Origin: CAZWUZ01 sp964637655 [NCBI: uncultured bacterium]
Lineage (GTDB): Bacteria > DAOPZR01
Length of the DNA: 9,829 nt
Assembly: GCA_964637655.1 (NCBI GenBank)
Contig: CAZWUZ010000144.1
Span: 1 to 9,829 of the forward strand
Direction of reading: 5' to 3'
Shown here: positions 1 to 6,308 of the stretch, in pieces
Layout: every line of letters starts with the position of its first letter
Numbering within the stretch: the stretch's first letter is position 1
Position numbers and translations under genes: made by a program
Notes under the pieces: generated by a model
The model's input: only the letters and a program-made list of their open reading frames with translations
What the model was told of the DNA's origin: nothing
Database searches by the model: none

Positions 1-99
1 CGCCCCCGCCCTCCGGCTCTCTCCCTGTGCGAGAGGGAACATGGTGCGCTACTGGAAAGCGGCTGACTTTCCAGTACTTTCCAGTTGGCGGGCTGACCG
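1..99. other. Non-coding left edge
   Basis: No coding frame is supported here. In the frame of the following gene a TGA at 94-96 closes the reading frame just before its ATG, so that gene cannot begin earlier. The left part has a weak inverted repeat, CTCTC (19-23) against GAGAG (31-35) with a 7-nt loop, which might be the end of an unseen upstream gene's terminator but has no T tract. The right part carries the ACTTTCCAGT repeat cluster listed separately. I see no convincing -35/-10 pair. Confidence 0.6.
51..85. promoter_or_regulatory. Operator-like repeat cluster ACTTTCCAGT
   Basis: Two perfect abutting copies of the decamer ACTTTCCAGT lie at 66-75 and 76-85. An inverted copy, ACTGGAAAGC, lies at 51-60 and matches 9 of 10 bases. 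The last copy ends 14 nt before the start codon of the AlbA_2/HATPase regulator. A 10-bp unit repeated head to tail places both copies on about the same face of the helix, as expected for cooperative protein binding. Inference: this is an operator, possibly autoregulatory for the gene it precedes. The repeat is seen directly; the binding partner is not known. Confidence 0.6.
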
Positions 100-1473
100 A
101 TGGAATTGAAACTGACCGATCTCCTGCGACGTGAGGAAGGAAAGACACTTGAATTCAAGCGTGATCTCTCCTCGACGGATAAGGTGCTGCAGACGCTGAC
201 GGCGTTTGCCAATACCGCCGGCGGTATCCTGCTGGTCGGAATCGACGATGGCAGCAAAGCGGTGCGCGGGTTGAAACGCCCGGCGGTGGAGGCGGAACGG
301 CTGGCTAACATCATCAGTCATGGCATCGTCCCGCTCATCACCCCGGCCATTGAGGTTCTGACCTGGCGAAAGACCAACGTGCTGGCAGTCGAGGTGACGG
401 CCTCGTTGTCGCGTCCCTGCCATCTGGTCCGCGAGGGGCCGGAGCGAGGGATCTATGTCCGGGTTGGCTCGACCAACCGCCGGGCGGATGCGGTGCTGAT
501 CGCGGAATTGCGGCGGACGGCAATGCAGCGGACCTTTGATGAAGAACCGGCGGCCGGCGCGAACTCGGAAGCGATTGACTTCCGGGCTGCTTCCGGGTTT
601 TTCGCGCCGTATCGCAAACTACGACCGGCAGATGGCGAAACACTGGGATTAGCAACGCGTGCCGGGCGGCGGGTTGTTCCGACCAACGGCGGCATCATCC
701 TCTTTGGCCGGCAGCGGGAAAAATACTTCCCGGATGCCTGGCTGCAATGCGGGCGGTTCAGCGGGACAAGCAAGGCGCATATCGCCGATACCGCGGAATA
801 CCGCGACCATCTGCCAGTGCTGGCCGAACGGGCGCTGGCGTTCGTGAAAAAACATGCAACGCGCGCGTGGGCAATCCGCGGGGTGCGCCGGACGGAGCAG
901 TGGAGTGTGCCGCTGGTTGCGCTGCGCGAGGCGGTGATCAACGCGCTGGTTCACGCCGATTATTCCCAACGCGGCGGCCCGATCCGTGTATCGTGTTTCG
1001 ATGACCGGATTGAGATCGAGAATCCCGGCTTGCTCCCGTTCGGGCTGCGGACCGAGGACCTGTTTCATGGGGTGTCGGTCATCCGCAACCGGGTCATTGC
1101 GCGGGTTTTCAAGGAACTGGAACTGATCGAGCAATGGGGGAGCGGGGTCCAGCGGATGCTGGAGTCGTGCACTGCAGCCGGGCTGCCGGCGCCGAATTTC
1201 GCCGAGATCGGCTTCCGGTTCCGGGTCACTTTCCCGCTACATGCCGCGACGCACCCGATCCTCGACGAAAAAGACCGGACAATACTTGCGCTGTTGGCAC
1301 AAGATGCAGCGGGCATGTCGACGGCAGCATTGTCACGTCGGGTTGGGCTGACCTTGCCCGCCCTGCGCGCGCGCCTGAAGCGGCTGATAGTCGGTGGCAC
1401 GGTGGTAGTGGTAGGCAAGGGGCTGAACGATCCGCGGCGGCGGTATCTGCGCAGGGAAGGGGGCAACCGCTGA
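100..1473 (+). CDS. AlbA_2 / HATPase_c_4 family regulator (RecG-like)
   Basis: A 457-residue cytoplasmic protein with the architecture of the AlbA_2 (Schlafen-type DNA-binding) plus C-terminal GHKL-ATPase-like regulators, often annotated as RecG-like helicase or putative transcriptional regulator. The AlbA_2 domain spans about residues 12-130, with EGKTLEFKRD near 13-22 and ANTAGGILLVGIDDG at 37-51. The HATPase_c_4 part holds REAVINALVHADY (about 276-288, with E277 and N281 in the N-box positions), a strand ending in IEIENPGLLP, and IEQWGSGVQRM (about 343-353). Residues from about 385 to the end look like a winged helix. No helicase motifs are present, so a helicase name would be wrong. The ATG is fixed by an in-frame TGA six bases upstream. 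The gene sits alone behind the ACTTTCCAGT repeats, which suggests self-regulation. Such genes are common, often multicopy, accessory genes of unknown effector; what this one senses cannot be told. Confidence 0.88.
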   Translation: MELKLTDLLRREEGKTLEFKRDLSSTDKVLQTLTAFANTAGGILLVGIDDGSKAVRGLKRPAVEAERLANIISHGIVPLITPAIEVLTWRKTNVLAVEVTASLSRPCHLVREGPERGIYVRVGSTNRRADAVLIAELRRTAMQRTFDEEPAAGANSEAIDFRAASGFFAPYRKLRPADGETLGLATRAGRRVVPTNGGIILFGRQREKYFPDAWLQCGRFSGTSKAHIADTAEYRDHLPVLAERALAFVKKHATRAWAIRGVRRTEQWSVPLVALREAVINALVHADYSQRGGPIRVSCFDDRIEIENPGLLPFGLRTEDLFHGVSVIRNRVIARVFKELELIEQWGSGVQRMLESCTAAGLPAPNFAEIGFRFRVTFPLHAATHPILDEKDRTILALLAQDAAGMSTAALSRRVGLTLPALRARLKRLIVGGTVVVVGKGLNDPRRRYLRREGGNR

Positions 1474-1557
1474 TGACGACGGATGGAAAGCCGCATTTCG
1501 TTGGCAGTTGCGCCGCTCCGTCAAATCGGGATTCGTGCGGTGACGAAAACAGCCGGA

Positions 1558-1570
1558 CCTCGGGCCGAGG
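1558..1570. promoter_or_regulatory. 13-bp palindrome overlapping a Shine-Dalgarno
   Basis: CCTCGG and CCGAGG are perfect 6-bp arms around one central G. The right arm contains the start of the purine run GAGGGG (1567-1572), which is the Shine-Dalgarno 5 nt before the ATG at 1578. In RNA the same bases can form a 4-bp CCTC/GAGG stem with a 5-nt loop, which would bury part of the ribosome site. It could be a protein-binding site or a weak translational gate, or chance in GC-rich DNA. Confidence 0.3.
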
Positions 1571-1577
1571 GGCAACG

Positions 1578-2261
1578 ATGATTGTGCGGTTTCTGGCCGG
1601 TGCGTTGACCGCCTGTATGCTGCTGGTCGTATGCTGCCTGCCCGCGAGCGCCCAACCGGCGGCAGCGCACATAAAAGTGAGCCCCGACGCTGACCGTATT
1701 GGCGCATCGTGGGGCGATATGGTCGAAGGGCTGCAAATGCACGCTGAGTTCGACACGACGTCGCTAACGGTGATCTGCAGGATCCGCAACGGTTGTACCG
1801 AAACGGTTGGCTATAACGATTACTTGTTTGGACAGTATCGCATGGCATGGGTGGAAATAAAATGTGATACCGGATGGCGGCCGGTAGGAAACGTATGCCA
1901 GCCGGCAATCAGTATCGGCCCGCACCGGAAATATAACCGCAGTGCGCAACCGGGTGAAGTATTGCCGGTATCGCGAAGGGTATGGCAAAGGGACAATGCT
2001 TTGCAGGATACATATACGGAATATACGACGGACACCGTTGTTGTGTGCTTGAAAAATGTTGCCTGGCCCGGAGAAATGGCACGAATGTCATCATTGGAAT
2101 TCAGGGTGGGTCAAGCGATTTTTTCGACGGTTGAACTTTCGCGCGACTGGCATTTGCTTATGCTTCGTTCGTCGCCGATCCGGATCAATGATGCAGCGCT
2201 GATTGGCAGACTGGCGGCGACGGCAGGAGAGGAACCACGGTGGGACTCTTCACACCAGTAA
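1578..2261 (+). CDS. Secreted protein of unknown function
   Basis: A 227-residue protein that I do not recognise. It opens with a Sec signal peptide: MIVRFL, a hydrophobic core, then a likely signal peptidase I site after ASA at about residues 22-24. There is no lipobox, since the cysteines at about 19-20 follow Val or Cys rather than Gly, Ala or Ser. The mature part is rich in beta-strand-like segments, with several cysteines (for example ICRIRNGC and VEIKCDTGW). This could fit a small disulphide-bonded beta-sandwich, but that is only an impression. The reading frame is open much further upstream, into the previous gene, but that stretch is out of frame with a well supported CDS. The signal peptide and the GAGGGG Shine-Dalgarno 5 nt before it fix the start at 1578. 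The 3' end overlaps tgt by 22 nt. Its interior (about 1780-2150) is visibly richer in A and T than all neighbours, suggesting a different origin. Confidence 0.68.
   Translation: MIVRFLAGALTACMLLVVCCLPASAQPAAAHIKVSPDADRIGASWGDMVEGLQMHAEFDTTSLTVICRIRNGCTETVGYNDYLFGQYRMAWVEIKCDTGWRPVGNVCQPAISIGPHRKYNRSAQPGEVLPVSRRVWQRDNALQDTYTEYTTDTVVVCLKNVAWPGEMARMSSLEFRVGQAIFSTVELSRDWHLLMLRSSPIRINDAALIGRLAATAGEEPRWDSSHQ
2224..2231 (+). promoter_or_regulatory. Shine-Dalgarno deciding the tgt GTG start
   Basis: AGGAGAGG ends 8 nt before GTG at 2240 and lies inside the 3' end of the upstream secreted-protein gene. It supports the non-ATG start and suggests partial translational coupling. Confidence 0.7.
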
Positions 2262-3352
2262 TAACCGGCGACCAGCCGTGGCGGACGGGCGTGCTGCGCC
2301 TGCCGCGCGGCGAGGTGCGGACCCCGGTGTTCATGCCCGTGGGCACGGCGGCGGCGGTCAAGACATTGACCACTGACGAGGTGCGCGCGCTCGGCTTCGA
2401 CCTCATATTGGCCAACACCTATCACCTGCACCTGCGCCCGGGCGAGGAGATGATCGCGCGGCGCGGCGGCCTGCATAAATTCATGGCGTGGGAAGGAAGC
2501 ATCCTCACCGACTCGGGCGGCTTTCAGGTCTTCTCGCTCAGCGACCTGCGGAAAATCTCCGAGGAGGGGGTGGAGTTCCGCTCGCATCTTGACGGGAGCA
2601 AACTCTTCCTTACCCCGGAGAAGGTGCTCGACATCCAGCTCAAGCTCGGGTCGGACATCATCATGCCGCTCGATGTCTGCACGGGACTTCCCGCGACGCG
2701 CGACGAGGTGGCGGGGGCAATGCACCGCTCGCTCAGGTGGCTGGCGCGTGCGCGGCGGCTGGAACGCCCGGCCGGGCGCTTTCTCTTCGGTATCGTGCAG
2801 GGCGGACTCGAAACCGACTTGCGGCGCGAGAGCGCGGCAGGGACGGTGGCGCTCGACTGTGACGGGTATTCCGTCGGCGGACTGTCGGTGGGGGAGAGCA
2901 AGGAGGATATGCTGCGCATGCTCGACGTGACGGTTCCCTGCCTCCCCGCGGACAAGCCCAGATACCTGATGGGGGTGGGAACGCCACCCGACCTGTGGCA
3001 CGGGGTGGCGCGCGGCATCGATATGTTCGATTGCGTCCTGCCCACGCGCAACGCGCGCAACGGGCAGGTGTTCACGCCGGCCGGCCCCATGAACATCGGG
3101 CGGCAGGAATACGGCGAGGATGACAACCCCGTCGACGCGGCCTGCGACTGCCCCTGCTGCCGGCGCTACAGCCGCGCCTACCTGCGTCATCTGATGCGCA
3201 CGGGGGAGATGCTCGGCAAGCGCCTGGCCAGCGCGCACAACCTGAGGTTCATGGCGCGCACCATCGAGCAGATACGTACCAGCATCACGGCCGGCACGTT
3301 TGCCGCCGACTACGCGAACTTTCTGCAGACCTACGGAGGAACAAAACAATGA
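2240..3352 (+). CDS. tgt: Queuine/preQ1 tRNA-ribosyltransferase (tRNA-guanine transglycosylase)
   Basis: Exchanges guanine-34 in the anticodon of GUN tRNAs for preQ1, the committed RNA step of queuosine synthesis. It is 370 residues, normal for bacterial Tgt. By comparison with the Zymomonas enzyme, D91 in DSGGFQVFSL corresponds to catalytic D102 and D264 in FDCVLPTRNARNG to nucleophile D280. C302, C304, C307 and H333 form the zinc site with exactly the family spacing (2, 3, 26). GIVQGG (184-189) and VGGLSVGE (212-219) line the base pocket. One departure: the usual bacterial DECTP loop reads DVCTG (145-149), so the Glu is Val while D145 and C147 remain. The start is GTG at 2240, preceded by AGGAGAGG at 2224-2231; the resulting N-terminus matches the family, and the next ATG would cut off the first strand. 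It overlaps the secreted-protein gene upstream and runs into yajC through ATGA, a classic tgt-yajC order. Confidence 0.96.
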   Translation: MGLFTPVITGDQPWRTGVLRLPRGEVRTPVFMPVGTAAAVKTLTTDEVRALGFDLILANTYHLHLRPGEEMIARRGGLHKFMAWEGSILTDSGGFQVFSLSDLRKISEEGVEFRSHLDGSKLFLTPEKVLDIQLKLGSDIIMPLDVCTGLPATRDEVAGAMHRSLRWLARARRLERPAGRFLFGIVQGGLETDLRRESAAGTVALDCDGYSVGGLSVGESKEDMLRMLDVTVPCLPADKPRYLMGVGTPPDLWHGVARGIDMFDCVLPTRNARNGQVFTPAGPMNIGRQEYGEDDNPVDAACDCPCCRRYSRAYLRHLMRTGEMLGKRLASAHNLRFMARTIEQIRTSITAGTFAADYANFLQTYGGTKQ

Positions 3353-3708
3353 CGGACTGGTTGATTGGCACAGCATGGGCGGCGGAGGCACCGGTGGGGC
3401 AGGCGGCGCCGGAACTCTTTTCGCCGCAGAATATCCTGCTCTTCGCGGTGCTCTTCGGCATCTGGTACGTGATGCTGATCCGCCCGCACCGCAAGCGGCA
3501 GCAGCAGCAGCAGGAGATGGTCAAGCAGCTGAAGAAGGGGGACAAGGTGGTCACCATCGGCGGTGTCCACGGCACGGTGCACGCGGTAAAAGAGGAGACA
3601 ATATCCGTGCGGGTCGACGACAAGTGCATCATCGAGTTCACCCGCAGCGCAGTGGCACAGGTGGTCAACAATACGGACGCACCTGCCGATAAGGATAGCG
3701 GGAAGTAG
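3349..3708 (+). CDS. yajC: Preprotein translocase subunit YajC
   Basis: A 119-residue inner-membrane protein of the Sec holotranslocon, the YajC partner of SecDF-YidC. There is one membrane span at about residues 27-44 (a hydrophobic run ending VMLIRPHRKR), followed by a basic, glutamine-rich juxtamembrane stretch (about 48-60). The family core LKKGDKVVTIGGVHGTV and the IEFTRSAVAQV segment follow. Length and order match YajC throughout. Its ATG overlaps the tgt stop codon as ATGA, with GGAGGA at 3335-3340 as ribosome site, so translation is coupled to tgt. In many bacteria secD and secF follow yajC; here a TPR-protein gene follows after 76 bp, so secDF must lie elsewhere or be absent. Confidence 0.94.
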   Translation: MTDWLIGTAWAAEAPVGQAAPELFSPQNILLFAVLFGIWYVMLIRPHRKRQQQQQEMVKQLKKGDKVVTIGGVHGTVHAVKEETISVRVDDKCIIEFTRSAVAQVVNNTDAPADKDSGK

Positions 3709-3711
3709 CGT

Positions 3712-3765
3712 CACGACGGGTGTCGTGTAACGCAACGGGCGCCCTGCCGGGTAAAACCGCGGGGC
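3712..3765 (+). terminator. Two possible hairpins between yajC and the TPR gene
   Basis: CACGAC (3712-3717) and GTCGTG (3722-3727) form a perfect 6-bp stem with a GGGT loop, 3 nt after the yajC stop. A second hairpin pairs GCCCTGC (3741-3747) with GCGGGGC (3759-3765), using one T-G wobble, with an A-rich loop. Neither is followed by a T run, so neither is a canonical intrinsic terminator. They may be attenuation, mRNA-processing or stability elements at the border between tgt-yajC and the next genes. Confidence 0.35.
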
Positions 3766-3784
3766 GGGAAATGAGGAACGGGCA

Positions 3785-4918
3785 ATGCGCAATGGCCTGA
3801 TACTGGCAGGAATGCTCCTGCTGCTGGCGCTGCCGCTGGCGGCGGCACCGGCACCGGACGCGGCGGCGACCTTCCGCGAGGGGCTCAATGCCTACTTCAT
3901 GGGCTCCTACGAGGAGGCGGCGGGGTACTTCACCCGCGCGGTGGGGCTCAGCGGCACCAACGAGACCTACCGCTACTACCTCGGGCGTACGCATGAGAAG
4001 CTCAACCGCCCGGAACGCGCCATCGAGGAGTACAAGGCGGTGCTGCGCCTCAAGCCCGACCATATCCCCGCGCGGGTGGCGCTGGGCAACCTCTACTTCG
4101 AGCGCAATGCCACGGATCTCGCCATCGAGCAGTACCGGGCGCTGGCGGAGCGCAGCCCCGATTACTACCAGGCCTATCACCGGCTCGGGGTTTTGTATCT
4201 GAATACGAACAACTTTCCGGAAGCGGAGCGCAACCTGCTCAAGGCGGTGGCGATGGAGCCGGCCGACCCGCAGCCGCATTTCCATCTCGGGCGCACCCTC
4301 GTGCGGCAGCAGCGCTGGCTCGATGCCATCAACCGGCTGACCGAGGCGATTCGCCTCTCCCCCGGCGAGGGGGAGTACTACTACTGGCGCGCCAACGCGC
4401 ATTACGCGCGCGAGGACTACAACAGCGACAAAGAAGGGTACTGGCTGTCGGTGGACGACTACAGCACGGCCATCGAACTCGGCTATGCCACCCCGCAATG
4501 CTACTTCATGTTCGGCAACACGCAGCTCAACCGCGCCATCTATCTCGCCAACAACCACCGCGACAAGGAGGGCATCGAGACGCTGAAGACCGCCATCGTG
4601 CAGTTCAAGAAGGTCATCGCGCTCGATCCGAACGCCTCCAACGCCTTCAACAACCTCGGGCTCGCCTACTTCGCGCTCAAGCGCTACGAGGAGGCGATCA
4701 GTTCCTACCAGCGCGCCATCACGCTCGAGCCGACGGTGGCGTTCTTCCACGACAATCTCGGGGACGCCTACTTCCAGCAGGGTCAGTTCGCGCGTGCCGT
4801 CGAGCAGTGGCGGCTGGTGCAGGAACTGGAACCGGCCTACGAGCGCTACGGACTGGTGCTCTTCATGCCCGGCGCCTCCGTCGTCGAGAAAATCCGCGAG
4901 GCGGAACTCCGCCGGTAG
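3785..4918 (+). CDS. Exported TPR-repeat protein
   Basis: A 377-residue protein that begins with a signal peptide (hydrophobic residues about 5-19, likely cleavage after AAA near 21). The remainder is mainly tetratricopeptide repeats. Clear units begin near residues 27, 61, 94, 128, 162, 287 and 319, with the W/Y-G-Y-F-A-P pattern, for example YRYYLGRTHEKLNRPERAIE and FFHDNLGDAYFQQGQFARAV. Residues about 195-285 are degenerate repeats carrying two insertions, around DYNSDKEGYW and LANNHRDKEG. TPR proteins are scaffolds for protein-protein contacts, so in the periplasm this probably assembles an envelope complex; the partner is not identifiable. The ATG at 3785 follows GAGGAA and gives the signal peptide. 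The stop is 1 nt from the next start, so the two proteins are likely partners. Cleavage versus retention as a membrane anchor cannot be settled. Confidence 0.85.
   Translation: MRNGLILAGMLLLLALPLAAAPAPDAAATFREGLNAYFMGSYEEAAGYFTRAVGLSGTNETYRYYLGRTHEKLNRPERAIEEYKAVLRLKPDHIPARVALGNLYFERNATDLAIEQYRALAERSPDYYQAYHRLGVLYLNTNNFPEAERNLLKAVAMEPADPQPHFHLGRTLVRQQRWLDAINRLTEAIRLSPGEGEYYYWRANAHYAREDYNSDKEGYWLSVDDYSTAIELGYATPQCYFMFGNTQLNRAIYLANNHRDKEGIETLKTAIVQFKKVIALDPNASNAFNNLGLAYFALKRYEEAISSYQRAITLEPTVAFFHDNLGDAYFQQGQFARAVEQWRLVQELEPAYERYGLVLFMPGASVVEKIREAELRR
4900..4913 (+). promoter_or_regulatory. Hairpin across a gene junction
   Basis: GGCGGA and TCCGCC form perfect arms around AC at the last codons of the TPR gene, 6 nt before the next ATG. 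The left arm is part of GAGGCGGA (4898-4905), the nearest purine-rich run to that start. A ribosome finishing the TPR gene would melt the hairpin, a layout that would enforce coupling. Chance is also possible in such GC-rich sequence. Confidence 0.3.
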
Positions 4919-4919
4919 C

Positions 4920-5987
4920 ATGCTGCGCCGCCTGCTGCTGACTGTCGCGCTCGCCGCGCTCGCGGCGGGGGCGGTGCGGGCGGTGGAGCCGGGCGTCGAG
5001 GTTGCCGGCAGCAGCGGCAGCAGTGACGGCTACTCATACGCGGAACTGGATAATCTCGGCAGACCGGGCACGGCACTGCCGACGCGGCCGCAACCCGTCA
5101 TTGTCACCCCGCCGCCGCCGGTTACTTCGCCCACGTCGGAAGGGCGTGTGGTGACGCCCGCGCCGGCACCGCCGCGGCCGCAACCGGCGCCCGTGCCGCC
5201 GCGCCCGCAGCCGGTACCGCCGGTGGTCGTGCAGCCCGTGACGCCGGCACCGCAGCCGGCACCTGCGCCAGCGACTGAACTGCCGCCGCTGCCTGACCTG
5301 CCTGCACCGGGTTCCGAACTGCCGGCCGTCAACCTTGACAACCTGCCGCCGCTCACTGGCAGCACCATCGACCCGGGCGAACTCGGCTCGCTGCCGCCGC
5401 TCGACCTCGTGCCGCCCGCTGACGCCCCCGCGGCGGTGGTCACGCCTCCGGCCGCTGTCCCAACCGTCGACCGCATGGCGGAAGCGCGGCTGCTGGTCGA
5501 GCGCTACGGACGGTATGCCGGCCTCGTCATCGGTCTGGTGGTGATGGTTGCCGGACTGGTACTGATTGTGCTCTTTACGCGCAACTGGCTGCGGCAGCGC
5601 GCCGCGCAGCGCCCTGCAGCGATGCCGCCCGCTGATGACGGGAGCCACGAAGTGGATGCATTGCTTGCGGCGCTGCCGCCGCTTGAGACAGAACTTGTTG
5701 CCGCGCCTCCACCCGCGCCGCGGCGCGCGGCCGGGCTCGATATCCGCGTCGGGGAAACACCGGCACCATCGGTGGCGCCACCGGTCATGCCTGCTGCTGC
5801 TGACCCGCTGCCGACCGCGCCCCCCCCGGAACCGCCGGCCGGGCGACTGCTGGTCGAGGAGATGAAGTACCGCAAGGTGTATGAACTTGCCGCGCAGGGA
5901 CTTGGACTGGCCGAAATCGCGCACGCGACCGGCTTTGGCGAAGGCGAAATCGGGCTGGCGCTCGACTTGCAATCGCTGAAGTCATGA
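4920..5987 (+). CDS. Proline-rich membrane protein with C-terminal HTH-like tail
   Basis: A 355-residue protein. Residues 1-21 are a signal peptide or first anchor (MLRR plus an Ala/Leu core). About 45-180 is a low-complexity, mostly Pro/Ala/Val segment with PRPQPAPVPP-type repeats, expected to be extended. One clear membrane span lies at about 199-220 and is followed by positively charged RNWLRQR, which places the C-terminus in the cytoplasm. A second Pro/Ala linker (232-318) leads to a compact end at about 319-350, KYRKVYELAAQGLGLAEIAH then GEGEIGLALDL. That end resembles the short helix-turn-helix-like tail of the DUF6115/DUF2802 type found on some bacterial membrane proteins. The frame is open upstream, but that part overlaps the TPR gene; the ATG at 4920, 1 nt after the TPR stop, yields the signal peptide. 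Inference: a periplasm-spanning protein that connects the exported TPR partner to a cytoplasmic signal. Function unknown. Confidence 0.75.
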   Translation: MLRRLLLTVALAALAAGAVRAVEPGVEVAGSSGSSDGYSYAELDNLGRPGTALPTRPQPVIVTPPPPVTSPTSEGRVVTPAPAPPRPQPAPVPPRPQPVPPVVVQPVTPAPQPAPAPATELPPLPDLPAPGSELPAVNLDNLPPLTGSTIDPGELGSLPPLDLVPPADAPAAVVTPPAAVPTVDRMAEARLLVERYGRYAGLVIGLVVMVAGLVLIVLFTRNWLRQRAAQRPAAMPPADDGSHEVDALLAALPPLETELVAAPPPAPRRAAGLDIRVGETPAPSVAPPVMPAAADPLPTAPPPEPPAGRLLVEEMKYRKVYELAAQGLGLAEIAHATGFGEGEIGLALDLQSLKS

Positions 5988-6277
5988 TGCATTTCCTGCG
6001 GGAATCGCCTGTCGCGCTGGCAGCGGCAGTCATGCTTGCCGGCACGGTGCTGCTGTATCTGGGCGTGTTTTGCACCATCCAACTGTGGGGAACGCACGCG
6101 CGCGATGCCGCACATCCCTACCCGCTCGAATTCAGGGGAGCAGACGCCTATTTTGTGGCGCCGGTGCTCTACTACGCGTTCACGTGGGCGGAACCGGCAG
6201 GCATGATTTTCCTGGCTATGCTGTTTTGTGCCCGCCTGCGCTATCAGGCACAAAACCCGTACGAACGCCCCTGGTAG
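5984..6277 (+). CDS. Small two-span membrane protein
   Basis: A 97-residue hydrophobic protein with no recognised family. Two membrane segments are evident, about residues 9-31 and 56-83, joined by a polar loop with HARDAAHPYPLEFRGADAYF. The C-terminus, RLRYQAQNPYERPW, is basic and probably cytoplasmic. The ATG overlaps the stop of the preceding gene (ATGATG), so synthesis is coupled to the proline-rich membrane protein, and the two may sit together in the membrane. A second ATG directly follows the first; either could initiate. It ends 37 nt before the next gene, in a gap that contains a strong promoter. Confidence 0.66.
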   Translation: MMHFLRESPVALAAAVMLAGTVLLYLGVFCTIQLWGTHARDAAHPYPLEFRGADAYFVAPVLYYAFTWAEPAGMIFLAMLFCARLRYQAQNPYERPW

Positions 6278-6279
6278 AG

Positions 6280-6308
6280 TTGACGTTTGCCGCAAAAGGG
6301 TGTATAAT
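6280..6308 (+). promoter_or_regulatory. Near-consensus sigma-70 promoter
   Basis: TTGACG (6280-6285) and TATAAT (6303-6308) are separated by exactly 17 bp. The -10 is perfect and the -35 matches 5 of 6. It begins 3 nt after the stop of the 97-aa gene. By the usual distance of about 7 nt from the -10 hexamer, transcription should start at or next to 6315, which is the A of the next start codon. It should drive the secreted-protein/M48/DUF501/PRTase group. Confidence 0.8.

Noticed and set aside
1-40. Intrinsic terminator at the left edge
   Set aside because: The CTCTC/GAGAG stem is short and is not followed by T residues.
100-1473. RecG helicase identity for the first gene
   Set aside because: There is no Walker A, DEAD-box-like or other helicase motif; the similarity is only to the AlbA_2/HATPase proteins that carry that legacy name.
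1134-1577. Upstream extension of the secreted orphan's frame into the AlbA_2 gene
   Set aside because: This stretch is out of frame with a well supported CDS, and the signal peptide plus Shine-Dalgarno point to 1578.
2111-3391. 426-residue open frame on the minus strand
   Set aside because: It lies opposite tgt, whose catalytic and zinc motifs are all intact. Long antisense frames are expected in GC-rich coding DNA, and its protein shows no domain.
3665-4921. 418-residue open frame on the minus strand opposite the TPR gene
   Set aside because: The + strand has clear TPR periodicity, a signal peptide and a ribosome site. The antisense protein is a composition shadow.
5034-5972. Arginine-rich 312-residue minus-strand frame
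   Set aside because: It mirrors the Pro/Ala-rich + strand gene (CCG/GCC codons read as CGG/GGC) and has no motif.
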